DNA from: Rotaria macrura
Lineage: Eukaryota > Rotifera > Eurotatoria > Philodinida > Philodinidae
DNA: 64,000 nucleotides
Assembly: GCA_900239685.1 (NCBI GenBank)
Contig: OENT01000736.1
Coordinates: 1-64,000 of the forward strand
Direction of reading: 5' to 3'
Shown: positions 36,367 to 49,689 of the stretch, piece after piece
Layout: each line of letters opens with the position of its first letter
How positions within the stretch are numbered: position 1 is the stretch's first letter
Position numbers and translations under genes: made by a program
The notes under the pieces: generated by a model
Seen by the model: only the letters and a program-made list of their open reading frames with translations
What the model was told of the DNA's origin: nothing
The model's database searches: none

Positions 36367-39300
36367 ATGCAAAATATATTTGTGCTAGTTTTCTATTTTA
36401 TTTTTCTACTCAATTTGATTCATGCACAAGGATCGATTAAAAACTTCGTACCATTCGAAACTGTACATGGTGATGAGGTCGTTCTACGACGATTAGATGC
36501 TATCACTCCACCTATTTGTATTCATGTACGATTTCTATTTTTCAACAAATGGTACTTATGATGAAATTAAACTGTAAAACTACTGTTTGATTCTATTCGG
36601 CAATTTTACGTATGTGTTACTACATTGAACAACACATCATTTATTTCTATGTGCTCTTTTATTTTCTATGTAGATATCGTAGCCGGAATATCGGATATGA
36701 TACACGAGGCATTTCTTCAATTATCAACTCGTCAAATATTGCGACCATTTGTGGCATCGTGGTATCGAGTTCTGAAACATATGGCCGATCCAGGTCGAAA
36801 TGCTCATCAATTAAGTTGTTATATGTTTTTGTGAGTAATATGTATACCTTGAAATCTTGTCAAGATCATCGAGATGTCAGATATGATTTCATATTGTTTG
36901 TACATCTATGTTTCAGACTATTATAACAATCAATCACTTTTATTCATTTACTATTTTTATGTATAACCAACTGCAATGATGTTCTAGTTTATTGGGTGGA
37001 TTTCCTCACTAATGCTTTAACATGGGTGATCAATCGAATCGCTTCCCTTTGAAGAAATGTGTCTCATCTAACGTAATAACTATCGTACAAGACTCAAACA
37101 TCAGCACTCCTAGTTGATTTATTTTTCATACAGCTAGTAATAACTAGTGATACTCAATTTAATACAATACAAGGTTTAAGAAGTTCATCTTTTCGAGATT
37201 TGATGTATGGTTGTTACGAATAACGATTATTCAGTGCTTGTTTCAAAGCATCATCTAATAGGATAGAAATCAATTGACAAAAACTAGATGATTGTAAAGT
37301 TTCAACAGCTTACATAACGTTTGCAATGTCTATTGTATATGAAGGTAGATTAAAAATAGAACTATGTACTTGTGAAGGTTATCTTGTTGAAAAAATAGTC
37401 TTTTCATCATAAATATGCTTGAAAAAAATAATGATTTTATTCTAAGTAATTTTGATGAACTTGATCATACAAATTTCACTACTTGAAAATCCTTATTTAC
37501 AGCTAAACTATGCTAATGAATTCTCTTAGCATTCTTTATACAGTTCGATTGATGATTTATGACTGTAGTATTCAATACTCAGATGAGAATAGTACATTGC
37601 ATAATCGAGTTACACGAAATATTGATTTAGTTGTCGGTTCATAAAATTTATCTGCTTTAAATAATTTAACGATTGACTATATACATCGATCGTATCCATT
37701 TGCTGATGAGTCAATCAATCATTTAAAATGATTCTAACTAATAAAATATCACAAGCGTTCTCATGAAAACTTGCAAAACAATTGTTTGTCTCCTATTCAA
37801 TGTTGCCGTCGTATAGTTCAAGTTAGTTTGATCTTCAAACAAATGCTCATACTAAAAATCGAACAAATCTAGTTCCTATATGTCCATGGCGAGTTAGGGA
37901 AACATGGGACGAAGAACTTAGGTTGCAATGGTGATCCTACAAGTAATACAAAAAAATCCGGAATATGGAATTATCATTTCAATCGAGAAGTGCACGGATT
38001 TTTATCGACGAAAATCAACAGAAAATGATACACACGTACACATTGATATTATAATGATGATGGCGTGTGTATTCCTGATTGGCAACCAGGAGACGACTCA
38101 TTACAATCTCATTATCCAGAAGCGGGAAAGAATTATCGATCTATCTTGATTTCTTTTCAGATTTTTTTTCTTATTGTTCATGTTGTGGTACTTCAACTGT
38201 AACTCTTACGACTTATGAACAATACTTTAAACATTGACTGTTAGGTAGATGTGAAAATATATTATCAACATTAATAGGTTATCTTGGAGATCCACATTTT
38301 TCAAGCATCGATGAAAATTCTTATAATATATTTTACTTAAATCACTTGATGCACAATTCGTTGTTCAATTTCGTCTCAAACAAGTATTCCATCAACCAAC
38401 ATTTTCCAATTCAATATCATCGATGGATAATGCAATAGTTATTTTAGCATAGTTATTATTAATCATGAAAAATCAATCATATGTACAATGTGAATTATTT
38501 TCAAACCTACGACTTATAGAACTTCGAATCCACGAACACATATTAGAATACTCACTCTTATTAGAACAAGATGAATTTTTATCTTCATCATTGATTTCTT
38601 CTGATGATCATCCATTAATTATTCAACAACGAATTATTATGAATGTCAGTGTATCTTACGACGGAACTGAAATTCGATTTCTACTTCATGTTCGATCAAA
38701 ATGTGATTTTCTCGAAATAATTATTTTCTCTTATACCGAATACGCTTAAAAAACAATTACAATTTCAAAGTATACTTTTTTTGTTACGGTGGTCTAACTT
38801 ATGCCAATGGTACATAAGTATCGAAAAAATTGAACGATGATAAAACACTATTTATGTATGGTGAATCATGACGTACGATAAGTGAGTCTCAATTTTCTAT
38901 TATCGTATACAAGATAGTCATTCTCAATATTCAAATTTAACTCATCGTCTCACCTTTCAACAGGATCTTTTCGACAAATATAGTAATCCAAGTTGATACC
39001 AAAATGCTGAACAATGCTGTCGAAATTGAACTTATCAACAACCATGTCTGAATGGATGGACGATGTTCTACTTACAAGTGATACAAGCATAAAGGGAATC
39101 CATGAAGATGATGAAACAGCAATGAAATCTTTGAATCAATATAGCAAAATAATAGAGAAAGATTAAAAATTAATCAAAGTATGTCGAAACCATCAAGTGC
39201 GATGTCAAAATATTTCATAAATAAGATCTGAGCAACCGTTCTTACAATAACTATACTCTCTCCTGTTCTAATTATTAGTAATTTTGCTTGATCTTTCGAT

Positions 39301-40448
39301 AATCTAGAGAATATCTATTTTGATAGATCACACATTCTTCTATTTCGTCAATAGTTTTGTATCTCAAGTTAAAACTAACATTAATTATCAGTTCAGAAAA
39401 AGAAGAGTTACGGCAGTGGAGATGAATTTCAATGTGAAATATTATTCATGCTCTCAATTCATTTTTTCGAATCGATGTAGAAGATCTTTATCTTCGTTAA
39501 AATATTACTATACAATTTTCATTAATTTTCAAATAACAAATCTATTTTTTGAAAATACCCATATAGAATTTAGTTGCAGTAAACAACCAATGAAAATGAT
39601 ATTTCTTATTATAGTTTAGCTTTTTACACATGGTTATTATATAGAAATCTACTCGTATGCAACTGTTTTAAAACAATAATTAGTAACAACCGTCACAACT
39701 TTAATTTTACATAGCTGATTGATATCAATGTGCAAACCAATTTAAATCAACCTTGAAAGGCAAGAATGAAGTTTCGAATCATGATATGACTCTCTCACTA
39801 TGTCGGCCATGGAAATATACAATTGAATTCAATCTACATGCTAAAAAATATCGAAGTCGATCATTTGGAGAGTGAATCAATCTTATGAATTAATAATAAA
39901 AATACAATTCAAAACAGGCTTGTACCACAAAATTTCTGAAGCATGTTAGTCTGCATGGAGGTTATAGAAACAATGCATTCGATTGCAGAAAAATACAATA
40001 AATTACAATAATAAAAGTCAAGTCTTCATGTATGTGTGAATGTCAAGATTCTTTGGCATTAATATTTTCTCCAAGAAAACTATACTTAGATTATTACACA
40101 ATAGCTATAATCGTTGCCAAGCCATTGTATGATGTAATCTTGCTAGTCCATATGTGATACTTTTCCTTGGACTACAGCTGGTTGCGTCTTATAATGGTGG
40201 TTGATTTTTTTCATTGTTTACTATTTCAATTAGAGCACATAGAACAGCACGACAATATTCATGCATCGAACAATCACAAATATTCTATTATTATTATTAT
40301 TATATTTTAGTTAATTGTAGTTGCAATATTATTTAGACAAAAATGGTTCCGCGGTGTTATTGCTCAAGTTAACAATATGATGAAGTCAAATGTAATTAGT
40401 AACGATTGTATTGATATTGAAGAGAGTCGTGATGTGAAAATTCTGTGA
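36367..40448 (+). pseudogene. Decayed NIDO/VWD (MUC4-like) adhesion gene
   Basis: Pieces appear in the expected order on one strand but in shifting frames. (1) 36367: a signal peptide (VLVFYFIFLLNLIHAQG) then NFVPFETVHGDEVV and a PPI..H..F.FF block, like the start of NIDO domains. (2) 37850-38150: CPWRVRETWDEEL, then IPDWQPGDDSLQSHYP after frame changes, which recalls the AMOP neighbourhood. (3) 38280-38760: GDPHFSSIDENSYN, the hallmark start of a von Willebrand type D domain, then a frameshift, DAQFVVQFRLKQVF and further beta-rich sequence broken by stops. (4) 38790-39010: LTYANGT and later NLTHRLTFQQDLFDKY. (5) 40312-40448: an exon with a hydrophobic segment and cytoplasmic tail ending at TGA. 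NIDO-AMOP-VWD-TM is the MUC4-type order. Multiple stops and frameshifts make it a pseudogene. The AMOP and TM assignments are weaker than NIDO and VWD. Confidence 0.65.
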
Positions 40449-42868
40449 AATAAATACTATTTATCATATATTATGAATTGAATAAGTGATTTTATCTATT
40501 TAAAAATATGTAATTGTACTGTGGAACCAGATCTAATCAATTCTGAGAGAAATGCTTGTAATTTACATTCCATTTTTTTTTCCACAAATGGATAGATCTT
40601 ACTTAAAATCAATCACACAAATATGAATTAACAAAGCGTGCAAATACTTTATTGAATGTCATTTCACATTGACATTTAGTTTCACAACATCATAGATTAG
40701 TCAGTTCGAGCTTAGATCATACGATAAGAATATGAGACTACCACTGTTTTTTATTCGATTGTAATTACATGGGATATGAAATGTATCTGAGTTATTTTTC
40801 GTTAAATTAAGATAATAATTAACTCATACTCTGAAAATGCAAAGAGTTGTCTAAAGATAATTATCATGCACTGATGATATGAATATAGCGTCACACATAT
40901 AAAAATTCGTTAGAAAGTGATACTTTGTGAAAATTTTCCGTAGAGAAAAAAATGAAGAGATTTTTCTTTCGTCAATCAACTAACATAAGATGACATCCAT
41001 CTATATGATTTGTGAAAATCAATCATAAACTTTAGCTAGTTAATGGTATGATTATGATGTCTTTGACATTTTATCAATTTATAGAATAACTACTGCAATT
41101 TATTTGATTTGAAATAGTTTATAATCGTTTTTTCTTTGACTGCAACGTGATTTTTAACTGTAATTAGTAATGACTGGGGTTTAGTTATTCATTGATTACT
41201 ATGAATTTCACTGGCAAAGCTGAATACGTATGTGTAGAAAAAATGGTTGATTATATTCTAAAATGTAATAGACAACACCACTATGTCTAATACCAATATT
41301 TAGGGCTCCAACTACATGCTGTGTTTCTAAAATTCCACATAAACTCCAGTTGAAATTTTAATCAGAATCAAAAAGTCGAATCCTGTCCATTATGGATTTA
41401 GGAAAGCAAGCTATGCATATATAATTCCCCATCAATATTGATGAATAACAAGTTTATTTATTTCTTAATAGGATTTTTAAAATATAAAACCGTGCAATGT
41501 ACACTGTAAAAAATCAAGATAATGTAGATGAAACGTTAATTTAGATAAAATATGCTTTGACAATGAACTTTCTTTCTTTCCCACACGTTATGAAATAAAC
41601 AGGATATGAACCGATGTTCAAACAGACGTCGAATCAAACTCTTCCTATCAATTATCAAATTCAACACCAACTCAGAAGTCGAAAGTGCTCGCCTCTGACT
41701 CTAAATCATTAAATACCATCAATGTTACATAGATTCATAAGATGCACGTATGATGATTCGCACTCATACCGAATGAATATATTTACTAACTACATAGAAT
41801 CGTATTGTTACTGACAACTTTCTAGTTGGTAACTAACTAAAATATGATGATTGGATGATGCTGTTTTTTTAAATACCGTTGGTATCTGCGAGCTAGAAAA
41901 CACTCATCGTTACACATAATATCCGTTGATTTACATTCGAACGAATGTTCATCAACATATGAAGATTTAGATTTTGACTGCAATAGTTCGACTGTTTATT
42001 CTATTCAACAAATTCTACTTGCCACTTGACTAGTCTAAGTTCATAAAATGTGTCGGTCGAATCCATATTGAAGAATAATCGATTATTATTGAATGACAGA
42101 ACAAATTACCAACGCATGATTTTCGCCCGGGTAGAGATTAAAACAGAGCAGTGTATGAAGACAATTAAAAAATAACTGACTGTCCTTAGATCGATTGTAA
42201 AATGATAAAATAAGAAAAAACTTTAGATTACAAAGTGTTTGAATCTTCTAACCAATTAATTCTTTCTTGTTCGGATGCGACAGCAATGAAAGCAACGATT
42301 GATATATCGAGGGAAAAGTTCATCGCTTGATACTGAACATTCCAGGATTATCGAAAAAACTGAACGCAGATAATATATATTGTTGGAATGAGTGCATTCA
42401 TTTTATGTGAAAATAGTTAACACCCAACCACATTTGTACTTACTGCTTATAATTTACTTACATTGGTCATGTGGATTTATTTCTCGAAAAATGAATGATT
42501 ATTCTGCGACCGTTAAGATTTAGATTTGTCAACTTTTTCGAAATAAATTCCACTAACGAATCAAAATACGAATAGAATAATCTTTTTTAAAAATACCAAT
42601 CCAAAAATCAATAATCTTCTTTGATCAATCAACGTGCCAATCATATAAATGAGCTATTCAATTATTCCTTTACCGAATATTTTTCATAATAGTCAAAGAA
42701 AAGTATATTTTATTAATCCCCACGGCTCGATGCATAAATTGAAATAAAAACAGACATAAGAGACAGTTAATGAGAGAGAAAAGTAAAATATGAAAAAAAA
42801 GAGGCAGAATGAACCATTCGAAATGGAATGTCTAACTAATTAATTCCCTAAGAATAAATTGTTTCTGT
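40449..42868. other. Non-coding stretch, nothing recognised
   Basis: About 2.4 kb of AT-rich sequence with short chance frames. A lone TACACTGTAAAA word at ~41500 matches the ends of the MITE at 61-296, but no opposite end was found. Confidence 0.5.
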
Positions 42869-44509
42869 TTAGAGCTCCTTCGCAGCTGCTGATCCTTCAC
42901 GGCGGTCCTCTGACTTAACAGTCGTGGATTCAATATGATCCGTTTCTTGACTAGCTAGTGGTAGCGTCTTTGTTTTATCATCTACAGCTACTTTGTTAAT
43001 ATGATCATCGTTTACTATCAATAAAAATAGATACGTAATGTTAACACAAAGACTAATAAAAGTGAGACATCTAATTACCTGTAGTTGTCTTTTGAGTAGT
43101 AATTGGCTGTGTCGTTGTTGTTTGAACAGTGGTAGTAGTTGTTACTGTAGTGGTGCTTGGTTGAGTAGTTGTTTGGGTAGTTGTAGTAGCAGGTATTGGG
43201 GTTGCTGTTGGTGTAATTGATACTGTTTGAGTAGTAATTGGCTGTGTCGTTGTCGTTTGAGCACTGGTAGTAGTTGTTACTGGAGTGGTGGTGCTAGGTT
43301 GAGTTGTTGTTGTTGCTTGGGTAGTTGTGGTGGTTGGTTTGGGAGTTGTTGTTGTTGCTTGGGTAGTTGTAGTGGTTGGTTTGGGAGTTGTTGTTGTTGC
43401 TTGGGTAGTTGTAGTGGTTGGTGCGGGAGTCGTTGTTGTTGTTTGGGTAGTTGTGGTGGTTGGTTTGGGAGTTGTTGTTGTTTGGGTAGTTGTAGTAGTT
43501 GGTGTGGGAGTTGTTGTTGTTGTTGCTTGGGTAGTTGTAGTGGTTGGTGCGGGAGTCGTTGTTGTTGTTTGGGTAGTTGTGGTGGTTGGTTTGGGAGTTG
43601 TTGTTGTTGCTTGGGTAGTTGTAGTGGTTGGTTTGGGAGTTGTTGTTGTTGCTTGGGTAGTAGTAGTGGTCGGTTTGGGAGTTGTTGTTGTTGCTTGGGT
43701 AGTAGTAGTGGTTGGTTTGGGAGTCGTTGTTGTTGTTGCTTGGGTAGTTGTAGTGGTTGGTTTTGGAGTTGTTGTTGTCGTTGTTCTGACAGTAGTGCTG
43801 ACTGGGCGTACAGTTGTTCTTACTGCTAAATAAACAAGCAAAAGAAATCATAAGTTGGCTTCTTGGAAAGATAAACACGAACTAGTTGTTGAACGTTGTG
43901 TTGTTGTTGGCTCTGAAACATGAAAGGCGTACTTTCGCTTTTTAATTTGCTTTTCTATTTAAGTAATTACTTGTTGCTGATTCGCTTGTCGATTTAAGTT
44001 TTTGCTCGGTTAACAGTTTTTCGACGCGACGATCAATCTCAGCTTTCATTTTCCAAACTCGATCTACTAAATCATGAGCAATAGCAGTGGTTCTATCGGC
44101 ATAATTATTCAAATGCTTCGGCACCTCCTTCCATGTTTGATCAAACATTGCCTCTTTGAAAAAAGAATAAAAAAATATGTTTATTCAATAAAATTCTTTC
44201 AACTATACTATATTCTCTTCCATAGGGTTGCAGAAGATGATGACCGGCTAGCTCAGGTAAGATTGTTGCTGAAAAGATAATACAATTCATATGAAAGGAA
44301 AGTAATCGATTTCAACTGACCAACAATAACACCGGAAACAAAAACAAATGTATAGATAATTATAGAACAAGAACATGAACGTCCTTTAGGTTTATTATCT
44401 TTTTCAGTAGTTGGACTTTGATTTGTTCCATTTCTTTTATTGGGTTTTGACTAAAAATTATTTTGCTCAGTTAAAATTACATCAAATACAGTTAAGTAGA
44501 TATTACCAT
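42869..44509 (-). CDS. Type II membrane protein with Thr-rich mucin-like repeat stalk
   Basis: A five- to six-exon model. A single-codon start exon (ATG, 44509..44507, donor GTAATA) splices in phase to exon 2 (from 44450). The encoded order is a short basic, polar cytoplasmic head (SKPNKRNGTNQ...KPKGRSCSCS), one transmembrane helix (IIIYTFVFVSGVIVG), a charged helical stretch (MFDQTWKEVPKHL...RVWKMKAEIDRRVEKLL), about 250 residues of TTTTTQATTTTPKP-type repeats (43076..43826), and a short acidic tail (VNDDHINK...EDRREGSAAAKEL, stop TAA at 42871..42869). Positive charges before the helix predict an extracellular C-terminus. The Thr/Pro repeats are ideal for O-glycosylation, so this is probably a surface mucin-like protein. 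I do not recognise the family. The first-exon assignment is the weakest part. It lies head-to-head with TFIP11. Confidence 0.6.
43260..43826. repeat. Coding minisatellite, ~42-bp unit
   Basis: A tandem array of about eleven units of 42 (sometimes 39-48) bp. On the minus strand it encodes PKPTTTTTQATTTT with PAP and PTP variants. Units differ at synonymous and a few coding positions. The array is strand-asymmetric (G/T on plus, C/A on minus), which leaves long open frames in the other frames; those are artefacts of the repeat. Confidence 0.85.
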
Positions 44510-44820
44510 GTTAATTCTAGAAAAGTAAACAAAGAAAACTTAAAATAATGATATCAATAACAAAGCAATATTCACGCAGTTACTCCTCGGATTTTAAAAA
44601 TAGAAAGTGTATTTTTTGAGGTCATTTATAAGGTGGTAACATACGCCAAACAATGTCGACGACGACAGAAATAGCTGAAATTTTGTTTAACTTTACAAAT
44701 GGCTCGGAACGCCACCCAATGAAAATCTACGATGAGTCATTAGATCGTATTTCGACGATATTGTAATTACAATAAAGCATTTCTATTGTGCCTCATCACT
44801 CGAACACATTGTCTCAACAA
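44510..44820. promoter_or_regulatory. Divergent gap between the mucin-like gene and TFIP11
   Basis: About 310 bp between two start codons in opposite directions. A shared promoter region is likely. No specific element was assigned. Confidence 0.35.
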
Positions 44821-47800
44821 ATGGCTGATAATGATTACATCGAAGATTTTAATATCACTGAAAGTGATTTAGATTCTGCTTTTAATCCGACTCGTCGACG
44901 TGGACGTCAAAGTAAAGAGGAAGCGATCTATGGTAAGATTGAATGGCAACGAAACAGAACTCGTATTATATAGTCTACTCTTTACAGGCATTTGGGCAAC
45001 AGCAAATGAACGTGCTTCAAATCGTACAACAGCAGCATCATCATCATCCTATAGTCGAGTATCACAAGGAATATCATTTGTAAGTGGTGGTGTTAAATTA
45101 GGATCAAAAATAGAGAAGAAAAAACCATCAAAAGAAACACAAAGAAGAACAATTTTACTGGAAAATTATGACAGTAATGAAGATAGTGATGAGCAACCTA
45201 TCGATGGTGATGATGATGATGATGATATTGAAATAATCGAAAAAAAACGAAAGCGTGCTGGTGACAGAATTGATGATGATAACAGTGATAGTGATATTGA
45301 AGAAATACATGATGAAGACGATCAACCAGTTGCATCGGTAAGAGATATGGTTTCAACTAATGAAGAAAACAAATTTTTTGATTAATTTAGATTGATGAAG
45401 AAATTGAAACGCCTATTGTTCAACGTCAACCGCCAAATATTCAATATCGTCGATCACAACCAACAACTACAGCATCAGTTCATGACAAGTATATACTGAT
45501 ATTTTTGTATTCATTGAAATAGCTATTTAATTTTCGTTATTCTAGAGATTTTGGTGCATTCGAAAAGCACACGAAGGGTATTGGTTTAAAATTATTACAG
45601 AAGGTATGTTCAACGATTATCTTGTCCAACTCGCTGTTAGACGAAGCTTTTATTTTTTTCGAATTTCTAATCTATTCTCTGTAGAAAAATTCAAGATGAA
45701 TAGGAATAATTCAAATTTTACAGAAGAATTTCTGTGTATATCAACTAAATTGCGTTCATATATACAACATAACCTTTTTTAAATTAATTAATAATTAATT
45801 ATTTAGATGGGCTTCAAAGTAGGTGGCGGTGTGGGAAAAAATCTTCAAGGTAGAGCTGTACCTATTCAAGTTGTTAAACGTCAAGGTAAAGGTGCAGTGG
45901 GTCGATATGGAAATGAAGATCCAAATCGTGTGAAACCTACGCAAGGTAATGAATGATAGCGACGGTTCTATTCAATACGATGTCATATTTTATTTTCATA
46001 GAAATTGAAATTGATGAATTAACAAGAAAATCAAAAAAAGGTGCTGGCTCCAGTGTACCACAATGGAGAAAACAACCACGAGAAGTAGTATTTATTATTT
46101 ATAAATCTCTTGTGAAATAATCCTTTTCTTTTCTTTTATTTAGAAACCATTGAAACAACAATATGTTTATAAAACTTTAAATGATGTTTTGAAAGAACAA
46201 ACAACAAGATATCAAAACCAAAAAACAGGTGGACAAACTCGCGAAAAAATTATTGATATGACTGGACGTGAACAACGTGTTCTTCAAAATTATGATTCAA
46301 TAACGACAAAACAATATGATATTGAACAAGTATTTTCGTTAGATGAATTGACACATAATCTTGATTTAGTTATTGAATCATGTGAAGAATCGATGATTCG
46401 TTCACATCGAAGGTAAAAATAAATCATTGACAAATAATCTGTTCTGCTGGTTGAAATTAAATGAGAAATTTCTCTCATTAAGACTTCACTGAATACTTGA
46501 TTGCGTCAAAAATTTTCATTCATGTTTGTTTCAAGAGACTAATAACTCTTTCAGACATTATAATCAATCGATTTATAGTCACACAAATGATTCAGCATGA
46601 GTTTTTTTCTGTCTTGCACAGTTGAGTTAGATTTTATCTAAATACTATTTTTATTTTTCATCATTTAGCAGAATAACAATTATGTTCTATCAGGGAACTT
46701 ATTTTCGAATTGTTTTGATTGATATCAATTACCACTTTAATTCAATTAATTAAGTAGTCAAAGAAAATAAGATCGATACTGTTTCTAATTGTTTGTTTTC
46801 GTGGATTATTGCTGAAAATAATGAAATTTTAGCAGCAGTGTTCAGACTTCCGAAAAAAGAAATTACGGAAATTTTCGAAATGATGCCTCCGAAACCGTCG
46901 TTACTTCGAAAAATGCGGTAATTTCAGAAACTTCCAAAATTTCCATAACTTCCATTTTCCGAAATTTCAGTAATTTCTGAAATTTCCCAAAGTTTTGTAA
47001 TATCCTAAAATTTTGAAAAAAGTTTTCTGTGAATTTACGTGTTCTTGGAAATTACAGAAACTTCCGTAATTTTCTTTTTTGAAAATCTGAGTATACCTCA
47101 ATTTTAGAAGTACATTGATTTCAGAATTCTTTCCGAAAATTCACTTATCGGCACGGCCAAGCGTTACGAAATTTCATTTTGTTATGGGATTACATGTTAT
47201 CGCTAATTTATACAGAGAAAGGTGTTTTATGACTTACTATATCAAATCATAAGGAAAAAACTGGTCTTTTTATTTCTGATACATGAGTACCATGCGAGCA
47301 GTCTTATCTTTGAAGTTTGTTCGTTTTATTCTTACAGTAGAATCGCATAAAATCTTTCCACTATTTAAGAGAGAAAAATACAATCTAACAACGTCAAGAA
47401 ACTGCAAACACGATTGGTTTTTATTGCAGCATGTATCGTGGGAAAAATTGGAGTTTATGCCACTTCTCTTACAGTTTTCAACAAGTTTGATAAGCTGTTG
47501 TTGGTAGCATATTTTCGATATTCGAGATGGTCTTCCTAGCTTTCCAATTTTAAACCTTCGCCGTGCGATAACATTGATCCGTGATCGTGCTATTACCTGT
47601 ACTTTCTCATACTCGTATTAGGTTGGGGTAAGAAAACCATATCCTTTCGTGGAATTCTCCTGAATTTGTACTCGCATGAATCAGCTATTCGCGACAGTAA
47701 GTGCTAAACGACTTTAGATATCATCCGCAAGTGAATACTCGAAAACAGACATGGGGCTTTTTTCTTCTACCATCATAATTAAGAGATGAAACGTTTGTAA

Positions 47801-49689
47801 TGAAACAACTAGACAGAAACAAGTTCATGCACTGTGAAGATAATTATTCAAATTTCAAGCTATATCTTAATGATAGACAGAAAAAGGCATAATCTGTTGC
47901 TAGTAAATCCTTTTCTTATGTTCTAATTTTTTTTGCATGTAATACTCAAGACTTGCAAAATTTCGTTATCTAAATAAACACTTATCGTTACAAGTGCGTC
48001 TAAAATTCTCTTTTGAAATTATTTCAGACAAAAATTTGACGAAGATACAACAGTTGCACTACAATACGATTTAAATCACACACAGCAAATGATTTCAGAA
48101 GAAGAAACAAATATAAACAGAATAAACGTTGTTTTGAACATGATTAATCAGTACGTTAAATAACATAAATCAGTCATTCGATTCATCCAGCCCGTTTTCT
48201 TTTTCTACTAGATGTGAACAAAGTGTTAATCAAGTCCGCAATATTAATGATTTATTTTTTCTACAACGAATCTTGGATGAACTTCGACGAAACTATGAAA
48301 AAGAATATAGAATATATCATTTATGGGATTTAGCTGTGCCTGTCTTACATCATCAAATAAGACAACATCTTTCTCAACATTGGAATATTAACCATGATGA
48401 TCAGGAACTGATCGATTTATTTTCTACTTGGAAACAAATACTCGAAGATGATACCATCGATTTAACTAACGAGAATTCAACTCAATCAAAAGAAAACATG
48501 GATCCATATCATCGACTTGTATGGGACGTTTGGATGCCCTTTTTACGTAAATCTATTCTGTAAGTAAATCTTTGATCGAAATCAAACACGAAAACATGAT
48601 TTATTTTTGTTTTTCCATTATTCTAGTGAATGGAACCCACGACAACCTAATCAATTAATTGATTTCATCGAACAATGGATACCACATTTACCACAATGGA
48701 TAAGTGATCATATTCTTGATCTACTTATTTTTCCAATACTTCAACGTGAAGTCGATGCATGGAATCCATTAACAGATTTCATACCGATACATTCATGGAT
48801 TCATCCATGGTTACCATTAATGAAGGATCGTCTTGAACCACTTTATCAACCAATACGAACCAAATTAGCTCAAGCCTTACAAAACTGGGAACCATCCGAT
48901 TCATCAGCCAGAGCTGTTCTTCTTCCATGGCAAAAAGTTTTTAAACAAGGTACATGGGATGCATTCATGAACAAATACATCGTACCTAAATTAGTTACAA
49001 CAATGCAACAATTTATTGTTGATCCGCGACAACAAATTTTAGGTATGAAATTGTACTCGAACGAGTATTTTATTCTCTCTATTAAATCAATATTTTTGTC
49101 TAGATCCATGGCATTGGTTCATTGCGTGGTATGACATGGTACCATTACCAAGTATGATTGCAATACTAGAAAAAAGTTTTTTCCCGAAATGGCTTCAAGT
49201 ATGACTTTGATTTTTCTTCGACGGACATCTTTCGTAGTAAAATCATTTTTTAATGTAAATTCTAGGCTTTAAATGCTTGGTTGAATACAAATCCAAATTA
49301 TCAAGAAATTCAACGATGGTACAGTGGTTGGCGTTCATTACTACCACCAGGCATCATTAATCATACAGTCATCAAAGAAAAATTAACCGAAGGTTTGATG
49401 CTGATTGATCGAAGAATATCAGTTACAGCAAATGTTCAGCAACCAGTACCAACACCTCCATCTCAACCACCTCTTAATGTTCATTATGAGGTAAGATTGC
49501 TTTTCTTTCTTAAAGCATAGAACTTGAATGGATTTTGTCTATCGAATATTTCAGGAAATTTATAACCGGGATGATGTAAGATTCACAGAAACAGTTGTTA
49601 CATCATTTAAAGATATTGCTGATGAAAATGCTACTGATCATAATCTCTTATTTTTACCGATACTAAATCGACCATTCCAAGGAAAATGA
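44821..49689 (+). CDS. TFIP11: TFIP11 (tuftelin-interacting protein 11), spliceosome disassembly factor
   Basis: A multi-exon gene starting at ATG 44821 (exon 1 44821-44932, exon 2 44988-45337, last exon from 49555). Domains in order: the TIP N-terminal region with acidic, charged low-complexity (DDDDDDIEIIEKKRKR), a G-patch (FGAFEKHTKGIGLKLLQK then MGFKVGGGVGKNLQGRAVPI), and the helical GCFC-type domain (DLAVPVLHHQIRQHL, DPYHRLVWDVWMPFLRKSI, WNPRQPNQLIDFIEQWIPHLP, ARAVLLPWQKVFKQGTW, DPWHWFIAWYDMVPLP). TFIP11/Ntr1 uses its G-patch to activate the helicase DHX15/Prp43 and release the intron lariat. The reading frame meets TGA at 49687-49689. The conserved C-terminal end (AYHLADGHMYIDINALLHYE) follows directly in the same frame to a TAA at 49792. 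A 1.6-kb intron (46416-48027) includes a satellite patch. Confidence 0.9.
46846..47150. repeat. Degenerate TTCCGAAATTTC satellite in a TFIP11 intron
   Basis: Imperfect copies of TTCCGAAATTTC / TTCCGTAATTTC and their complements recur about every 10-16 bp across roughly 300 bp, for example TTCGAAATGATGCCTCCGAAA, TTTCCGAAATTTCAGTAATT and AACTTCCGTAATTTTC. It is AT-rich with CG islands and has no coding potential. It behaves like an old simple satellite or a piece of a larger repeat. Confidence 0.6.

Noticed and set aside
41490-41512. TACACTGTAAAAAA word resembling the end of the MITE at 61-296
   Set aside because: No opposite end was found nearby, so it may be chance or a solo remnant.
43227-43833. 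Long plus-strand frames rich in Val/Gly or Cys/Ser, and a minus Asn/His/Tyr-rich frame
   Set aside because: They are alternative readings of the Thr-rich minisatellite; the minus-strand Thr frame joins flanking exons and has a TM segment.
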